A stretch of 64,000 bases of DNA from Mobilitalea sibirica (GCF_015999265.1 NZ_JAEAGR010000009.1:62001-126000), one strand, 5' to 3'. Counted from the stretch's first letter, positions 36,097-47,100 are shown. The notes: generated by a model not told the origin, from the letters alone. Numbers and translations: made by a program.

Positions 36097-36723
36097 TTAC
36101 CAACGGTTTATATGAATCTTATCTTCGGCATCATATTCATATTGATCATATTTTGCAGCATTTTCAGAAGGATATCCGATCGCAAGATAACAGGGCATGA
36201 TATAATTATCAGGGTGTCCGATTACATTTTTAAGATACACAGATTCCTTGTCGAAAGGAATTCTGAGTGCAACATATAAACCTTCGGCAGCAGCAGCGAG
36301 AAGAATATTCTCAATACAGCACCAGATGGAAGCAAAGCTGTTTAAAGAACTTAAACTTTCCGGCTTTAACAGAGGATGATCCTGTTTAAAGAATGGCAGA
36401 ACCAGACATCCGCAACGATAAAGCATAGAATATTGTTTTGGTATAGCATCAAGATACATAGCTCTTTGACATGGATCAGTCATATTCCAGCTTTCTAGTA
36501 TTCCCTCTACTTTTTTACCTGATATTTTTTTGGGTATTTTATCCAGTACTTTTGCCCGTTCATCCTTATCACCTATAATGACAAATTCCCAGTTTCTCAT
36601 ATGATCGTTCGTAGGAGCTTTTAAGCCTGCTTGAATGAGCTTTTTAATTATTTCGATTGGTACTTCTTTCTCCTCAAAATCCCGTATCGTCCGTCGCTGA
36701 TTAATGGCAGTATATAAATCCAT
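36097..36723 (-). CDS. Nitroreductase family protein
   Basis: This 208-residue flavoprotein belongs to the NfsA/NfsB-like fold. Typical features are the N-terminal INQRRTIRDFEEKEVP (about 7-22), KAPTNDHMRNWEFVIIGDKD for FMN and substrate contacts, and the helix LLAAAAEGLYVALRIPF near residue 145. Oxidation of NAD(P)H with reduction of nitro, quinone or flavin substrates is typical; the true substrate is unknown. ATG 36723 has GAGGGGAG upstream. It stands alone and is separated from the psp-like operon upstream by a terminator. Confidence 0.88.
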   Translation of the reverse strand: MDLYTAINQRRTIRDFEEKEVPIEIIKKLIQAGLKAPTNDHMRNWEFVIIGDKDERAKVLDKIPKKISGKKVEGILESWNMTDPCQRAMYLDAIPKQYSMLYRCGCLVLPFFKQDHPLLKPESLSSLNSFASIWCCIENILLAAAAEGLYVALRIPFDKESVYLKNVIGHPDNYIMPCYLAIGYPSENAAKYDQYEYDAEDKIHINRW

Positions 36724-36976
36724 TGATATTCTCCCCTCTTTCATTTAATTTAAGGTACAATACGTTCTTCAGTATATTTTCATAGAGCAATATACAGAAC
36801 GTATATTCGCTTAGTAAATAATACCATATAGTACCAATACAAATCAAGTAAAAATTTAATTAATTTGATTACATAATATAAATAAGTTTACAGTGTGTTA
36901 TGAGTTGGAATAAACAAAAAAGAGCAGACTATTTAAGTCCGCTCAATCAGTTTATAAACAATAATAATATTATAAC
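36724..36976 (-). other. Intergenic region with promoter space of the nitroreductase gene
   Basis: AT-rich 253 bp. It contains the terminator of the upstream minus-strand operon (36915-36944) but no gene that I can see. Confidence 0.5.
36915..36944 (-). terminator. Terminator of the pspA/ydjGHI-like operon
   Basis: On the minus strand GAGCGGACT pairs with AGTCTGCTC (one G-T wobble) around TAAAT, followed by six T residues. Confidence 0.8.
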
Positions 36977-37966
36977 CTATACTAATTTTTGCCCACAATT
37001 AGGGCAGAAGTTGGCTTCTCCGGTTTTTTGTCCACAGTTTGGACAAAAGTTCGGCTTAGAGCCGGATGCCGGTGTCTGACCGTTATTATTAGATTGACCC
37101 TGTGATTGATTTGTGTTATTCATTTGATTCATATTCTGCATCATCTGATTTGCCATATTCATACCCATCATCATGCCTGCCATATCAGAAGCCATTCCGC
37201 CACCCTTAACATTACCGGAGGTGATTCCTTCCGTCATGGCTACCTGTTGATAACGGCCTAAATCTCCCACCATGCTATGGGAAGCATTCTTGTTAATCAT
37301 TGCCTGGATTTCTTCCGGATAAGTAAAGCTCATAATGTTAAAACCGGTAACAGATAAGCCGGTATCAAATATCTGCATATCCAGATCAGTTCGAATTCCC
37401 GCTGCGATATCAAAGGAGTTGGCTTGAAGATTAAACATGTCTTTGCCTTCCTTTGAAATCCATTTCATAAGAAGTTGATCCAACACGGTCACGATTCGTA
37501 GTCTTACATCCTCTACCATGTAACTGTCTTTTATCCCAGCGATTTTATCAATCAATTTTACATAATCCGTCACCTTAAAGGTAAAGGTGCCGTTAGCCCT
37601 GATGGGCATTCCGCCCGGTAACTGGGGAGTCGGAATGTTAATAGCATTTTTGGTCCCCCATTTTGCAATAAACTCCTTTGTATTAACAAAGAGAACTTCA
37701 GCTCGCATTCCGCTGTTAAATCCGAACTTAAAACCGGCTAAGGTAGATAGGAAAGGGACGATCTGTGATTCTATATCATAATCACCTTCGTCTTTAAAAA
37801 TACCTTCTATTTTACCGTTATATAGGAATATTGCATCCTGTCCCGGGCGAATGATTAAGCGGCTTCCCCGTTTGATCTCATCATTATTCCATTTATAAAA
37901 AATCATATCATCACGAAATTCCTGCCACTCAACAACGTTGGCAAATTGTTTTGAAAAGAGTCCCAT
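36977..37966 (-). CDS. SPFH/Band-7 family protein with C-terminal zinc ribbon (YdjI-like)
   Basis: The 329-residue protein matches the Bacillus YdjI-type 'virion core protein/SPFH' family. It has an N-terminal FANVVEWQEFRDDMIFYKW, a central SPFH domain (about 60-225), a Met/Asn/Gln-rich low-complexity linker (MMMGMNMANQMMQNMNQMN) and a C-terminal double zinc ribbon with CPNCG twice. SPFH proteins form scaffolds on membranes. It is last in a minus-strand set with PspA-, YdjG- and YdjH-like genes, as in the Bacillus subtilis ydjFGHI operon. GGGAGG precedes ATG 37966. Its role in membrane-stress protection is inferred from that context. Confidence 0.88.
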   Translation of the reverse strand: MGLFSKQFANVVEWQEFRDDMIFYKWNNDEIKRGSRLIIRPGQDAIFLYNGKIEGIFKDEGDYDIESQIVPFLSTLAGFKFGFNSGMRAEVLFVNTKEFIAKWGTKNAINIPTPQLPGGMPIRANGTFTFKVTDYVKLIDKIAGIKDSYMVEDVRLRIVTVLDQLLMKWISKEGKDMFNLQANSFDIAAGIRTDLDMQIFDTGLSVTGFNIMSFTYPEEIQAMINKNASHSMVGDLGRYQQVAMTEGITSGNVKGGGMASDMAGMMMGMNMANQMMQNMNQMNNTNQSQGQSNNNGQTPASGSKPNFCPNCGQKTGEANFCPNCGQKLV

Positions 37967-38166
37967 TATGTTACCTCCCGACTTAATATTTAAAATTATA
38001 AGGTTATATAATTATCTATTTGATTTCTATTATATACGAAATTATTGAAAAAACCAACGTTCTAGACATAATTAATATTGAAGTGGATGATTAATTCGGA
38101 CATATGCGCTTCGATTAAAGTGGGAATATCTTACATGGAACTATTAATTTATCGAAGCTATAGAAA

Positions 38167-39099
38167 TTATAGCTTTCTTCCTCCGGAGCTATGTGAACGT
38201 CCTCCTAAGGAAACACCACCACGGAAGCCTCCTGCATTAAAGCCGCCTCGTCCGGAATTGTTATTTTGTGTCGGCTTTCTGACCCGGGTAACTCTTGTTC
38301 GGATATATTGGTCTCTTCGCCCGATTAATCCGGAATGGCCGGGATCAATATAGTTGTTACCTTGAACCGTCATTTTTCCTCCGGAATTGTATGCCATGGT
38401 TCCGACTACGATTGCTCCGATCACAAGGGAGGCGATGATTTGGAACCAGAGGTTCGTAAGGATACTTTCTTCCTTTGGAGTACGCGGTTCATCATAATAA
38501 GAATCGTAATCATAGGATTCACTACCATTACTATAATTGGATTTTTCTGTTTCAGATTGATATTCAGAGCTATAGCTGTAATCATGATCTTCGTTTATTT
38601 CGAAATCATCCTTCATATAGGAAGCCGATAGACTGATATAGGTCTTAAAGGCATCATAGAAAGCCTTTGCCCTTAAGTCGGTCATCATCTGATCAAATAT
38701 AAGGTCAATTCTTTTGCTGTGAATATAAGTCTCAGCCAGGCCATATCCTTCGATAAAGATCTCACCCCTATATTTATCATAGAGAAAATAGACTCTGTCA
38801 CCTACAGGCAAAGTATCTTCAAAATTTTCGATATATGCTTCGGGATAAACTGAATCTGAATCATTATGGGTTAAGATATAGATATCAATCCCTGCATCTT
38901 CGCCATATTCTATACACAGCTGTTCCAGGTCCTCATATTCGGATGTGGACAAAAGCCCAGCTTTATCATAGATACGTTGATTATTTTCCGTTTCGGAAGC
39001 GGATGTATTAGAAGAAGCACTGTTAATAATGACTACATTGATTAAGGCGAAGGCAAAAAGTATAAGAAGTAAGGATTTGCTTTTTATTAAGTTTATCAT
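38167..39099 (-). CDS. TPM-domain membrane protein (YdjH/YgcG-like)
   Basis: The 310-residue protein has an N-terminal signal or anchor (about 8-27) and an extracytoplasmic TPM domain (about 40-170; IYDKAGLLSTSEYEDLEQLC, DIYILTHND, YFLYDKYRGEIFIEGYG). A Ser/Tyr/Glu-rich linker and a second membrane helix (about 222-242) follow, and the C-terminus is Gly/Arg-rich (SGRGGFNAGGFRGG, GGRSHSSGG). This matches YdjH-type proteins. Its ATG overlaps the ydjG-like stop (ATGA), so translation is coupled. It is probably part of a membrane-stress complex with the SPFH and PspA-like proteins. Confidence 0.85.
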   Translation of the reverse strand: MINLIKSKSLLLILFAFALINVVIINSASSNTSASETENNQRIYDKAGLLSTSEYEDLEQLCIEYGEDAGIDIYILTHNDSDSVYPEAYIENFEDTLPVGDRVYFLYDKYRGEIFIEGYGLAETYIHSKRIDLIFDQMMTDLRAKAFYDAFKTYISLSASYMKDDFEINEDHDYSYSSEYQSETEKSNYSNGSESYDYDSYYDEPRTPKEESILTNLWFQIIASLVIGAIVVGTMAYNSGGKMTVQGNNYIDPGHSGLIGRRDQYIRTRVTRVRKPTQNNNSGRGGFNAGGFRGGVSLGGRSHSSGGRKL

Positions 39100-40238
39100 G
39101 ACAAACCACCTCCCAAAAGCATAGTCAGTATTCGAAGGATTGCAAAAGTACCGGTTGAGATTCCAAGAAACCAGGCAGCGATTCTTTTCGCACTAAGCGG
39201 TGGCTTACCAACAATTTTACCGGTTTGTCCGTTCATCGCAAAGTTATGCTCGGCCTGTTTATAATCATAGCATACCATCCAGACAGGAAGAAGGGTATAA
39301 TCGGCTCGTTTTTGCCGGATGTTGATATCCTTACGATGAAAGGATACTGTTGTATAGCCGGAGATGGTGGAACGGATATAATTTTCCACATAGGAGTTAA
39401 CCCGTTCTTTCATTCTGGGTAACAACTTCTGATCATCATAATCGTATTTCTCAGCAATGTATCCAGCCAGATAAGGCATATTAAAGTCTTTTAGGTTATC
39501 GTAATGATACGGTTCCAATTTATCCATCATGGAATCGTCCATTTTTTTCGATGCATCACAGGGAATGCGGAGATAGTTTAGGTCGACTTTACGATATACA
39601 TAGTAATATTTTGTCTCTGTATAAATCCAGTCACCTCTGGTATAAGTATGGACACGGGTACAGGTTGCTTCTGCTTCTCCACGACCATTCAGATCATAAA
39701 GCCAAAAAGGAACATAGAGTCCTGTAATATTTTTGATACGATCGGCATTCATAAAATCCTTTGGAGTAAGGCGCCCTTTCTTACACCATTTAATAAAGGC
39801 TTCCTGTGCCTGTGCTTTATTAATGGTGAAGGGAATTACCTTAACCGGTGCCAGGCTACCACTCAATCGATCGCTTAATACAACTCCGGCGCCACAGAAG
39901 TTACAGGTGGTTGCGGTCGTCTGTGTATCGGTTATTAAGACAGCACCGCAGTTCTTACAATGATATTCGGTAGCTTCATTACCGGTAAAAGTAGCATGGT
40001 GTGCCGGTGTATCTTCATCCTTATCATCCTCGTAATCTTTTTCAAAGGCAGCTTCCGCGGCTCTTTTATCTTCCTCACTCATATCGTAGGTAACCGTACC
40101 GCCGGAGGGAGGCTGTTTTTCCCCTGCCATTTTTTCTATATTATCCGTTCTGCCGCAGCTATCGCAGCGGAGCAGGCCGGTTTCACTGTCAAAAGCCATG
40201 TCAGCTCCACAATTAGGGCATTTATAATGTACTACCAT
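39096..40238 (-). CDS. Zinc-ribbon membrane protein (YdjG-like)
   Basis: The 380-residue protein starts with a zinc ribbon (YKCPNCGADMAFDSETGLLRCDSCG, quoted here only as CPNC...CDSC) and contains a second one in the YHCKNCGAVL...CNFCGAG region (about 92-118). Its long soluble domain includes PVKVIPFTINKAQAQEAFIK and FWLYDLNGRGEAEATC. It ends in one or two membrane helices (about 350-378). It matches Bacillus YdjG in features and in position between pspA and ydjH. AAGGAGG precedes ATG 40238. A 212-bp gap separates it from the pspA-like gene. Confidence 0.85.
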   Translation of the reverse strand: MVVHYKCPNCGADMAFDSETGLLRCDSCGRTDNIEKMAGEKQPPSGGTVTYDMSEEDKRAAEAAFEKDYEDDKDEDTPAHHATFTGNEATEYHCKNCGAVLITDTQTTATTCNFCGAGVVLSDRLSGSLAPVKVIPFTINKAQAQEAFIKWCKKGRLTPKDFMNADRIKNITGLYVPFWLYDLNGRGEAEATCTRVHTYTRGDWIYTETKYYYVYRKVDLNYLRIPCDASKKMDDSMMDKLEPYHYDNLKDFNMPYLAGYIAEKYDYDDQKLLPRMKERVNSYVENYIRSTISGYTTVSFHRKDINIRQKRADYTLLPVWMVCYDYKQAEHNFAMNGQTGKIVGKPPLSAKRIAAWFLGISTGTFAILRILTMLLGGGLS

Positions 40239-40450
40239 TTCTTTGGCTGACCTCCTTGCCTGATTTTATAGTATTTATTAAAAATAATAGTGTATTCATT
40301 TATTTATAATGTTTCATATAGAAATCCACTGTATTGTCCATGTCTCACAACAAATTAGGGATTGCCAATTCGCTTATTTGTGATAATGGGGTTTGCCCGG
40401 GATGGACGTTACAGTGGACTCGTTTCAACCATAATATATGAATATGTTTT

Positions 40451-41125
40451 TTACTTATTCAGGCTTGCTTTTAAAGCGGCTAACTCATCATCTACCGATG
40501 TATCGGATGCATATTTTTTAGATAAATCTTCAATTGTCTGATCGGAAGAGGAACGGTTAAGTTCTGCCATGGCATTCGCCTTATCCAGTGCTCTGTCAGC
40601 CATCTCTTCGTATTTTGCAAAGCTAGCCATAGAATTATTGGCATTTACGACGGAAGAACCCATCTTGTTGATACGCTCCTGGGTTTTCGCAACAGCAAGT
40701 TTTCCTTTAATCATATCCTTACGAGATTCAAGTTCGTTGATGTCGTTCACCAATTTATCATGCATCTGGCGCATATGTGCCGCATTGGAGCTGGCAAGAT
40801 CGTATGCCTCTTTCAGACCGGGCTGCTTTGCCGTCAGGGAAGCCTTCTGCTCTAAGAACTTTCTTGCATCGTTCTCGTTGTTTGATTCCAATGCTTTTAT
40901 AGCATAATTTTGCATCTTTGCAATTTCTTCATCGCATTCTTCAAGAGCTCTTTTCGCTCTTTGTTCCTCAGCCATAATAGCGGCAGTCTCTGATTTTACC
41001 TTTCCAAGATCAGAATTTAAATTTCTAAGGCATTGGTCAATCATCTTTTCAGGATCTTCCGCTTTATCCAGTAGTGCATTAATGTTGCTGGACATAATGT
41101 CTCTAAATCTTGTTAAAATTCCCAT
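40451..41125 (-). CDS. PspA/IM30 family membrane-remodelling protein
   Basis: The 224-residue helical protein is a PspA/IM30/LiaH homologue. It begins MGILTRFRDIMSSNINALLD with the amphipathic helix alpha-0 pattern, followed by DKAEDPEKMIDQCLRNLNSD and long coiled-coil helices. These proteins oligomerise on damaged membranes and stabilise them. ATG 41125 has GGAGGG nine bases upstream; an ATG three codons earlier abuts that site. It is the first gene of the PspA-YdjG-YdjH-YdjI-like set and has a sigma-A-like promoter. Confidence 0.93.
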   Translation of the reverse strand: MGILTRFRDIMSSNINALLDKAEDPEKMIDQCLRNLNSDLGKVKSETAAIMAEEQRAKRALEECDEEIAKMQNYAIKALESNNENDARKFLEQKASLTAKQPGLKEAYDLASSNAAHMRQMHDKLVNDINELESRKDMIKGKLAVAKTQERINKMGSSVVNANNSMASFAKYEEMADRALDKANAMAELNRSSSDQTIEDLSKKYASDTSVDDELAALKASLNK

Positions 41126-41206
41126 ATTAATCATCCCTCCATATATTGTTTTGGGTCTGTTGGTTAAGCTTAATCAGACCGTTACTGTTAAGTTATTACA
41201 GTTACA

Positions 41207-41235
41207 AGTGTATTATGATTTGAGGGCAACGTCAA
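41207..41235 (-). promoter_or_regulatory. Promoter of the pspA-like operon
   Basis: On the minus strand TTGACG, a 17-bp spacer and TACACT form a good sigma-A promoter about 80 bp before the start codon. No sigma-W-type (AAC...CGT) promoter is visible. Confidence 0.65.
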
Positions 41236-41324
41236 GTTAAATTATGGTTAGAATAATGAGAGAATGATAAAGCTTATATTAGTGAAGAAAAATATAATTT
41301 GATTGCTATAATTGTAAAATTGTA

Positions 41325-41333
41325 TGGTATAAT
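41325..41333 (+). promoter_or_regulatory. Possible extended -10 promoter of the LAL regulator gene
   Basis: TGGTATAAT (TGn-TATAAT) with no clear -35, about 170 bp before the start codon. Confidence 0.35.
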
Positions 41334-41502
41334 AAATATTATCCACATATTACCATAGAGATTGTTATATTATGTATGATAGATAATATAATTTATATTT
41401 CAATTCATCCGTGGGTGCTTGGATTAGAACTTAGATTAATAAAGGGAAATATTATAAAAAACTTAGAGTTTTTAGCATTAATATATAGGATGTGATACCA
41501 GT

Positions 41503-43998
41503 ATGAAGGTTAGAAACATTTTAATACGTGAACGTGTTAACAAAGCTCTGGAAGCAATCAATGAGTATCCTTTGACAATCCTTTCCGCCTCTATGGGCTA
41601 TGGAAAAACCACAGCGGTACGTACTTACTTGGAGAGTAATCGAAAACAATGTGTTTGGATATCTTTACAAGGCAGCGATGGAGATGAAACAGTATTTTGG
41701 CATAAGGTTTGCCGGGCAATAGACCAGTTTTATCCCATAACTATGGAAAGAATGGAAAGAACTGGTTTTCCCACGGATGTCCGTCAGAGGACATTATTTA
41801 TTGAAAGGATAAGGGAGCTTCTTAAGAGTAAGGAGCTAATCGTGGTGCTGGATGATTATCATCTCATTCAAGGTAATGTCCATGTTAATAGATTGATAGA
41901 GCTGCTTACGTTAGAAGAAATTCCAGACCTTCATATTGTAATCATATCCCGCTCCCGGCCGCCCTTCAATCGTTCTGAGTTGTTATCTAAGGGCTTGTGC
42001 ATAGAATTGGAAACCAACCTATTGGCTTTTAATCTAACGGAATTACAGGAATACTGTAGGGTGGTCGGTTTTAAAGTGAAGCCTGAAGAGCTGCTTCAGG
42101 TATACCATTATACCAAGGGTTGGATTTCGGCCGGATATTTACTACTGGTAGGGCTTGAACAGGGACATCCCCTAACAGAAATTACGGATATAACCTGTCT
42201 TGTAAAAGATAATCTGTTTGCAGCTTTAGAGGAAGATGCCAAGGGTATTTTACTGGAATTATCAGTGTTGGACCAGTTTTCGTTAGTACAGGCCAGTAGG
42301 ATATTAGATAGACCAAAGGTACCGGAGATACTTACAACTTTGGTAGAACAGAATGCTCTCATTGAGTATGATCGGCATACCGGCATTTACCGCTTTCATA
42401 ATGTACTATTAAATTTTTTACGAAATACGGTAAGTCTCTATGGTATTGATTTAAAGTTGGTTTGTTATCGAGCAGGGCAGTGGTTTTTAGAACAGGACAA
42501 CATAGCAGAAGCATTTGTTTATTATAATCGTGCTGATAAAATTGAGGAGTTATTTGAGTATATTAACAGAGTGCAAAAACTTGACATAGGATATATATCT
42601 ATGGTAACTTTCGCCCAGATATACAAAGAACTACCTTGTGAGCTTATCATACGCTACCCATTGCCGATGCTTCAATTTGCCTGTACATTTCTTTTGAGCG
42701 GAGATAATGACCTTGCAGGGAAAGGTATGGAACTAATGGAGGTCCTTGAGAGTCATTATGCGGGAGAAGGTACTTTGCCGGATTATTTAAATAACCGTAT
42801 CCTGGGAGAAATACAGATACTCAAGATTCTTACGGTCATTAATGATGCTGAAAAAATGATCGAACATGCCAATAAAGCCAATGAATTGTTGGATGGCAGT
42901 GCTTCCTGGGTAATATACAAAGATAATGAATTCTTGATGGGAATTCCTCATGTTTTGTATACTTATTACAGGAAAGCCGGTGAGTTAAAAAGGATTGTTG
43001 ATCTAATTCAAGCAGGTTTTCCTCCTAAGGTTTTCGGAGGCTGTGGTACAGGGGTTAAGGAGTTGGCTTTAGCGGAATTTTTCCTTGAAACAGGGGATTC
43101 GGCTGAAGCATTGTTGTCTGCTGACAAAGCAATAATTAAGGCAGGAATTGAGAAGCAAACGGATATTATTATGGCTGCTAAATACGTTCAAATCAGAGCC
43201 ACATTGCTGGAAGGAGATGCGCATCAGGCAATACGGTTATTGGAGCAGATGGAAGTATGGTTCGATCAACAATTCCCGGAACTTACCGCTAACAGAAAAG
43301 CTGTATTTAGTACAATGCTGGAACTGATTTGTGCCTATATATACGGATGTCTCAAACGACCTCAGGATATACCGGATTGGTTAAAGGAATGTGATCTTTC
43401 TGGTGGAGTATTTATGTATCGAGGAATGGCCTTCCCATGTATCCTTGCAGGAAAAGCAGCATTACTGGAAGAGCGGTACATAGAGCTTGAGGCTATGTGT
43501 GAGAGCTTCTTAGACTGTTATGGATATCTGAATAATCAATTGGGATTGCTTCATAATGCAGTTTATCTTTGTGTAGCAAGATACAAGCTATATGGTATGG
43601 AAGAAGGTTTGAAGGTGTTAATACCTGCTCTGGAGGAGGCTTGGAGGGACAAGATCATAATGCCCTTTATTGAAAACTCTGATTACATATTGCCGATGCT
43701 TGAAAAGCTGGAAATGGACGATAGACTGGATACTAGGTTATTAAAAAGGCTGATTATAAAGGGTAAAAAATACAGTAAAGGGATAGACAACGTGCAAAAC
43801 GGAAGGTTAACAATAACCGTTCGGGAAAAAGAGGTTCTAAGTCTTCTTGCGCTTGGTATGACACAGAAAGAAATTGCTAATCGTCTCTTTCTTTCTATAG
43901 CAGCAGTTAAGAAGCATTTGGGAAATATATATAGAAAGTTAGAAGTTGATAATAAAATATCAGCAGTTCATAAGTCGAAAGAAAGAGGTTTACTTTGA
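41503..43998 (+). CDS. MalT/LAL-type LuxR family transcriptional regulator
   Basis: The 831-residue protein is a STAND-type large ATP-binding LuxR regulator. The N-terminal Walker A is SMGYGKTT (about 30-37) and Walker B is ELIVVLDDYH (about 113-122). A long TPR-like helical region fills the middle (about 320-740). The C-terminal LuxR helix-turn-helix lies at about 768-828 (LTITVREKEVLSLLALGMTQ, AVKKHLGNIYRKLEV). Such proteins are activated by a ligand plus ATP and turn on nearby genes. The adjacent downstream surface-protein gene is a plausible target. The ATG at 41503 lacks a strong ribosome site (AGGATGTG lies upstream). Confidence 0.9.
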   Translation: MKVRNILIRERVNKALEAINEYPLTILSASMGYGKTTAVRTYLESNRKQCVWISLQGSDGDETVFWHKVCRAIDQFYPITMERMERTGFPTDVRQRTLFIERIRELLKSKELIVVLDDYHLIQGNVHVNRLIELLTLEEIPDLHIVIISRSRPPFNRSELLSKGLCIELETNLLAFNLTELQEYCRVVGFKVKPEELLQVYHYTKGWISAGYLLLVGLEQGHPLTEITDITCLVKDNLFAALEEDAKGILLELSVLDQFSLVQASRILDRPKVPEILTTLVEQNALIEYDRHTGIYRFHNVLLNFLRNTVSLYGIDLKLVCYRAGQWFLEQDNIAEAFVYYNRADKIEELFEYINRVQKLDIGYISMVTFAQIYKELPCELIIRYPLPMLQFACTFLLSGDNDLAGKGMELMEVLESHYAGEGTLPDYLNNRILGEIQILKILTVINDAEKMIEHANKANELLDGSASWVIYKDNEFLMGIPHVLYTYYRKAGELKRIVDLIQAGFPPKVFGGCGTGVKELALAEFFLETGDSAEALLSADKAIIKAGIEKQTDIIMAAKYVQIRATLLEGDAHQAIRLLEQMEVWFDQQFPELTANRKAVFSTMLELICAYIYGCLKRPQDIPDWLKECDLSGGVFMYRGMAFPCILAGKAALLEERYIELEAMCESFLDCYGYLNNQLGLLHNAVYLCVARYKLYGMEEGLKVLIPALEEAWRDKIIMPFIENSDYILPMLEKLEMDDRLDTRLLKRLIIKGKKYSKGIDNVQNGRLTITVREKEVLSLLALGMTQKEIANRLFLSIAAVKKHLGNIYRKLEVDNKISAVHKSKERGLL

Positions 43999-44032
43999 AA
44001 AAAGTAGACATTTGGCTACCTGTTTTTTAAAC

Positions 44033-44075
44033 AAAAAGTTCTTTATACTTTTAGGGTGTAGGGGACTTTTTTTCG
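44033..44075 (+). terminator. Possible terminator after the LAL regulator gene
   Basis: AAAAAGTTC and GGACTTTTT can pair (one wobble), followed by more T residues. The loop is long, so confidence is limited. Confidence 0.4.
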
Positions 44076-44138
44076 TGTAAGGATTAAAGTACTTATGTTG
44101 GTTATCTTGGATAATTAAACAAAAGGAGAGAACGATCA

Positions 44139-47100
44139 ATGAATTTGAAGAAAATAATAACAGGTTTTTTGACGGTTGTAATGTTGTTTGGATTGCTGCC
44201 ACAAACTGAGCCAAAGGCTGACTCTTTCGTTTGGGACGGTACAGCTGATACCAGCTGGTATAACGACACGGATACTTCTTTTGCTATTTATACTGCTGAA
44301 CAACTAGCGGGTCTTGCCAAGCTTGTGAATGAAGGTAATGACTTTAAGTATAAAACCATAACTTTGGAAGCTGATATTGTACTGAATGATTTTACATCTT
44401 CGATACGGCGCCCATGGAAATCAATTGGTCATGCATATGAACTACCGTTCAATGGCACTTTTGAAGGTAATCACCATGTAATCAGTGGGATATATGCAGA
44501 TGATCCGCTTATTACATACCAGGGTTTGTTTGGCTGTATCCTTCGCTCCGGTACAGTAAAGAATGTGACTGTAGATGGTTATATAAGTGGTTTAAAAATT
44601 CTTGGTGGGATTGTAGGAGATAACCATGGAAGCATATCCGGATGTATAAATAAGGTGGAAATTACAGCACTGGAAATCGGGATATCCTATGTGGGTGGGA
44701 TTACCGGATGGAATGGTAACGGAACCATAACCGAATGCTATAATTTAGGTAAAATAAGTGGAAACGGAAGCGATATTGGTGGTATTGCCGGTGGCAATAC
44801 CGGTATGGTACAAAACTGCTACAATCATGGTGATATCAGTGGGCGAAGGCCAGGGGGAATTGTCGGAAGAAATTTAAGCGATGCAATTATCACAAATTGT
44901 TACAGTATAGGTAAGATTGTATCAAGTTATAAGGCCGGAGGAATTGCTAATACGAATGAGGGGTATATTGAAACTGGGTATTGTCTTGAGGGTACGCCGA
45001 TCGCCATTAATGGGGAAGAAAGGTTTTTAAATTGTTCAGAGAAATCGGAGGCTGCTTTTCATAATGGTGAAGTTGCATATCTACTTCAAGAAAATCAGCC
45101 ATCACAAATATGGGGACAATATCTTTCCGGAAGCGATAGAGTGAACTACCCGGTACTATCTTCCAGCCCGGAAAGTATGGTTTTTTTAAATTCTTCAAGT
45201 GGCTATACGAATCCAACCGAAGTTACTCTGCTATCTGTGAGCGCAGACGGATCGATGGATACAGTAACCTCTACTCGTATTGATCTGGTTTTTGACACAC
45301 CAATTGCTGGCTTATCAAAAGATAACATTACTATTTCAAGCATTTCGGGTGAGGTATACGAAGGAGCGTTGATCGGAGAAGGAACCAATTGGTCAATTGC
45401 TTTGGATGCTGTCTTGACTCAAGGTAATATCAGTGTTTCGCTATCTTTGCCGATACCGCCATACATATTTAGAGGATCACCAAGCGAAGTAATGGTATAC
45501 AAGGTTCCGGCTGTTATCACAGAAGTCACGGTCACTCCCGATTATGCTGTTTTAAGGACAGGTAACATGCAATCTTTCACTGCTTTGGTAGAAGGCACGA
45601 ATTATCCTTCACAGATGGTTGATTGGAGTGTTTCAGGTAATCATAGCAGTGCCACTAGAATAAGCGATCTCGGTGTATTGACCATAGCCTCGGATGAAAC
45701 GGCGACAGAACTTACGGTGGAAGCAGTATCAAAGGAGAACAATACAAAATCAGGAACCGCCACGGTTACAGTTATCAAAGACAATCATCCTCCAGTTGCT
45801 AATAATCCTGTGCCGGTATTGGAACTGTTACCTGGTGGAAGGAGTGAAACCTTATGTGCTTTCGAAATAGCGTCAGATGAAGATAAGGATACACTTTCAA
45901 TTATAGATATTAAGAGTTTACCGGATAGTAAGATAGCGCAGATAAGCTTTGATAAAGGGCAAGTTACGATTAACGGTATTGATGTTGGGAACACATTTAT
46001 GGTGGTTACTGTCAGTGATGGTAAAGGAGGTATAACAGATATAGCTGTGCCTATCGAAGTCATTAAATTACCTGTAGTTGATATCTTAATCAAGCAAAGT
46101 CCGATCAAGAGAGTTCAGGGTAGTACGACCTATGAATTATTCTATCAGGATTCCATAGAAGTAACACTATCATTTTATGATGATACAATAAGTCGCTATG
46201 AATATCAGATGGTGGCTTTAGAGGATGAGTTTAATATGGATGGTACCTGGAATCAAGGTAGTACCTTAAAGATTGACCCGGACTTTAAGGGACATGTTTT
46301 TGTAAGAGCTGTATACCCAGATGGAGCTACCACACTCATCAATGCACAGGCTGTGATAGTCGACAAAACAAAACCATCTATTTACACGAATTACGATGCC
46401 TCTGCCTCACGAATAGATGTAACTGTTACCGACATGGTAGCGGGAATCGATCAGGTTATCTGTACCATCGGCTCCGATATGACTAACATAATAAATTTGG
46501 AACCTGCTATAGAAAATAGATTACAAACGCAGTATGATTTTACGATAGAAAATCTACAGGAGGGGAACTATGGGGTATTGATAGGAGCAACGGATAATTC
46601 CGGTAATGTGGCAGACTTTCAAATCATACAGGTTAATACCGGTGAAGTGCCCAATATAGAACGTGTTATTGTCTTAGATGATGGGGGTGGTACGGGAAGT
46701 GCTTCTCCTGCTTCTGCGGTTTCTGGAGCAGCCATCACTCTAAGTGCTACTCCAAATATCGGCTATCGCTTTAAAGAATGGCAGGTTATCAGTCCTAACA
46801 CCTTAAGTATTCAAGGGGATACCTTTATCATGCCGGATCAATCGGTAACCGTAAAAGCAATATTTGAAGCGTCCACGGTTGACAGCCATGGGATTACATT
46901 CCTCAATGACGGCAATATATATACGTCCAGAACAGTGCAGGCAGGAGAGTGTATAGGTAGTGCCAACTGGGTGGATCCTCCTACCAGAACGGGTTATATA
47001 TTTAACGGATGGTATACTGGGATAAATGGAACAGGAACATCATTTACCGCCCAAACAATCGTAAACGCCTCTATAACCGTTTATGCTAAGTGGATTGCAA

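Larger units (their letters stand above)
41126..41502. other. Divergent intergenic region between pspA-like and LAL regulator genes
   Basis: It contains the minus promoter at 41207-41235, an imperfect palindrome around TTAAGCTTAA (about 41157-41183) in the pspA leader, and an extended -10 for the plus gene near 41325-41333. The rest is AT-rich. Confidence 0.5.
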
